5,772 bases of DNA from Puniceicoccaceae bacterium. GTDB taxonomy: Bacteria > Verrucomicrobiota > Verrucomicrobiia > Opitutales > Coraliomargaritaceae. Location: contig PXBU01000457.1 of assembly GCA_003566795.1 (NCBI GenBank), positions 1 to 5,772 of the forward strand, read 5' to 3'. The position numbers and the translations under genes are program-made. Positions 5,577-5,772 of this stretch are shown here, in pieces. The stretch's first letter is position 1; each line of letters begins with the position of its first letter. The notes under the pieces were generated by a model. The model was not told the origin of the DNA and made no database searches. It saw only the letters and a program-made list of their open reading frames with translations.

Positions 5577-5772
5577 ATGAAGCTTCCAGGTGATCTGCGT
5601 TTGAGTCTGTTGCTGGTTCTGGCCGGAGTGGTTTTGGTCGGATGCCGTCCGGGCGGCGAACGGGACGATGCTTCAGCCGAACTCGTGCGGCCGGTGGTCT
5701 ATCTCGACACGTCGCTGGGCCAGATGGCTTCCGAGCGCTCCTTTCCGGCGCGCATTGCGGCGGCGGATTTAC
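5577..5772 (+). CDS. RND-efflux periplasmic adaptor (membrane fusion protein) lipoprotein, N-terminal fragment
   Basis: Only the first 65 residues lie in the window; the gene continues past the right edge. A lipoprotein signal is clear: basic residues K2 and R8, a hydrophobic core SLLLVLAGVVLVG (10-22), and lipobox L20-V21-G22-C23, so the mature protein should be lipid-anchored at C23. After a short polar linker come VRPVVYLDTSLGQ and SERSFPARIAAADL. This is the pattern of the first strands of the HlyD/AcrA-type barrel-sandwich domain (typically RPV...RxFPGxVxAxxxV). Adaptors of this family link an inner-membrane RND pump to an outer-membrane channel and are usually encoded directly before the pump gene, so an RND transporter is expected downstream. 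That is inference. Substrate and subfamily cannot be told. No Shine-Dalgarno precedes the ATG at 5577, which is chosen because it starts the signal peptide. Confidence 0.75.
   Translation, partial: MKLPGDLRLSLLLVLAGVVLVGCRPGGERDDASAELVRPVVYLDTSLGQMASERSFPARIAAADL

Overview
The window looks like a piece of chromosome from a Verrucomicrobiota bacterium, most likely of the Opitutia (Coraliomargarita/Puniceicoccus-type). This rests on recognition, not on a search: a pilin-like C-terminal module of the kind common in that phylum, an acidic insertion in ScpB, moderately high GC, mostly Shine-Dalgarno-free starts, and GC-rich palindromic elements between genes. I see no rRNA, tRNA, CRISPR array, transposase or phage gene.

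Layout. (1) 1-1214, minus strand: scpB (chromosome condensation) followed 5 bp later by the start of an aromatic amino-acid gene. That gene begins with two chorismate mutase (AroQ) domains in tandem and runs off the left edge; it is probably the pheA P-protein. (2) 1215-1351: divergent promoter region. (3) 1352-3067, plus strand: ilvD, dihydroxy-acid dehydratase of branched-chain amino-acid synthesis. (4) 3068-3290: non-coding, with a GC-rich palindrome and direct repeats. (5) 3291-3491, minus strand: a 66-residue, two-helix membrane protein with a terminator-like hairpin just upstream of its start. (6) 3492-3768: divergent regulatory region with an extended -10 promoter for the plus-strand gene. 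(7) 3769-5226, plus strand: a 485-residue exported protein of unknown function ending in a pilin-like module. (8) 5227-5576: non-coding, holding a strongly structured repeat-like element. (9) 5577 to the right edge, plus strand: the N-terminus of a lipoprotein that looks like an RND-efflux periplasmic adaptor.

The genes do not form one pathway. scpB and the pheA-like gene are probably co-transcribed; ilvD, the small membrane protein, the pilin-like protein and the adaptor each appear to have their own transcript start. The most interesting point is the tandem chorismate mutase. The first domain has lost about 15 central residues with most catalytic positions but keeps the Arg that AroQ enzymes donate across the dimer. 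The second domain keeps the catalytic set visible in the window but has Pro where that Arg should be. The pair therefore looks like a covalent, asymmetric pseudo-dimer with one active site. The second point of interest is the exported protein whose pilin-like module sits at the C-terminus without a prepilin cleavage site.
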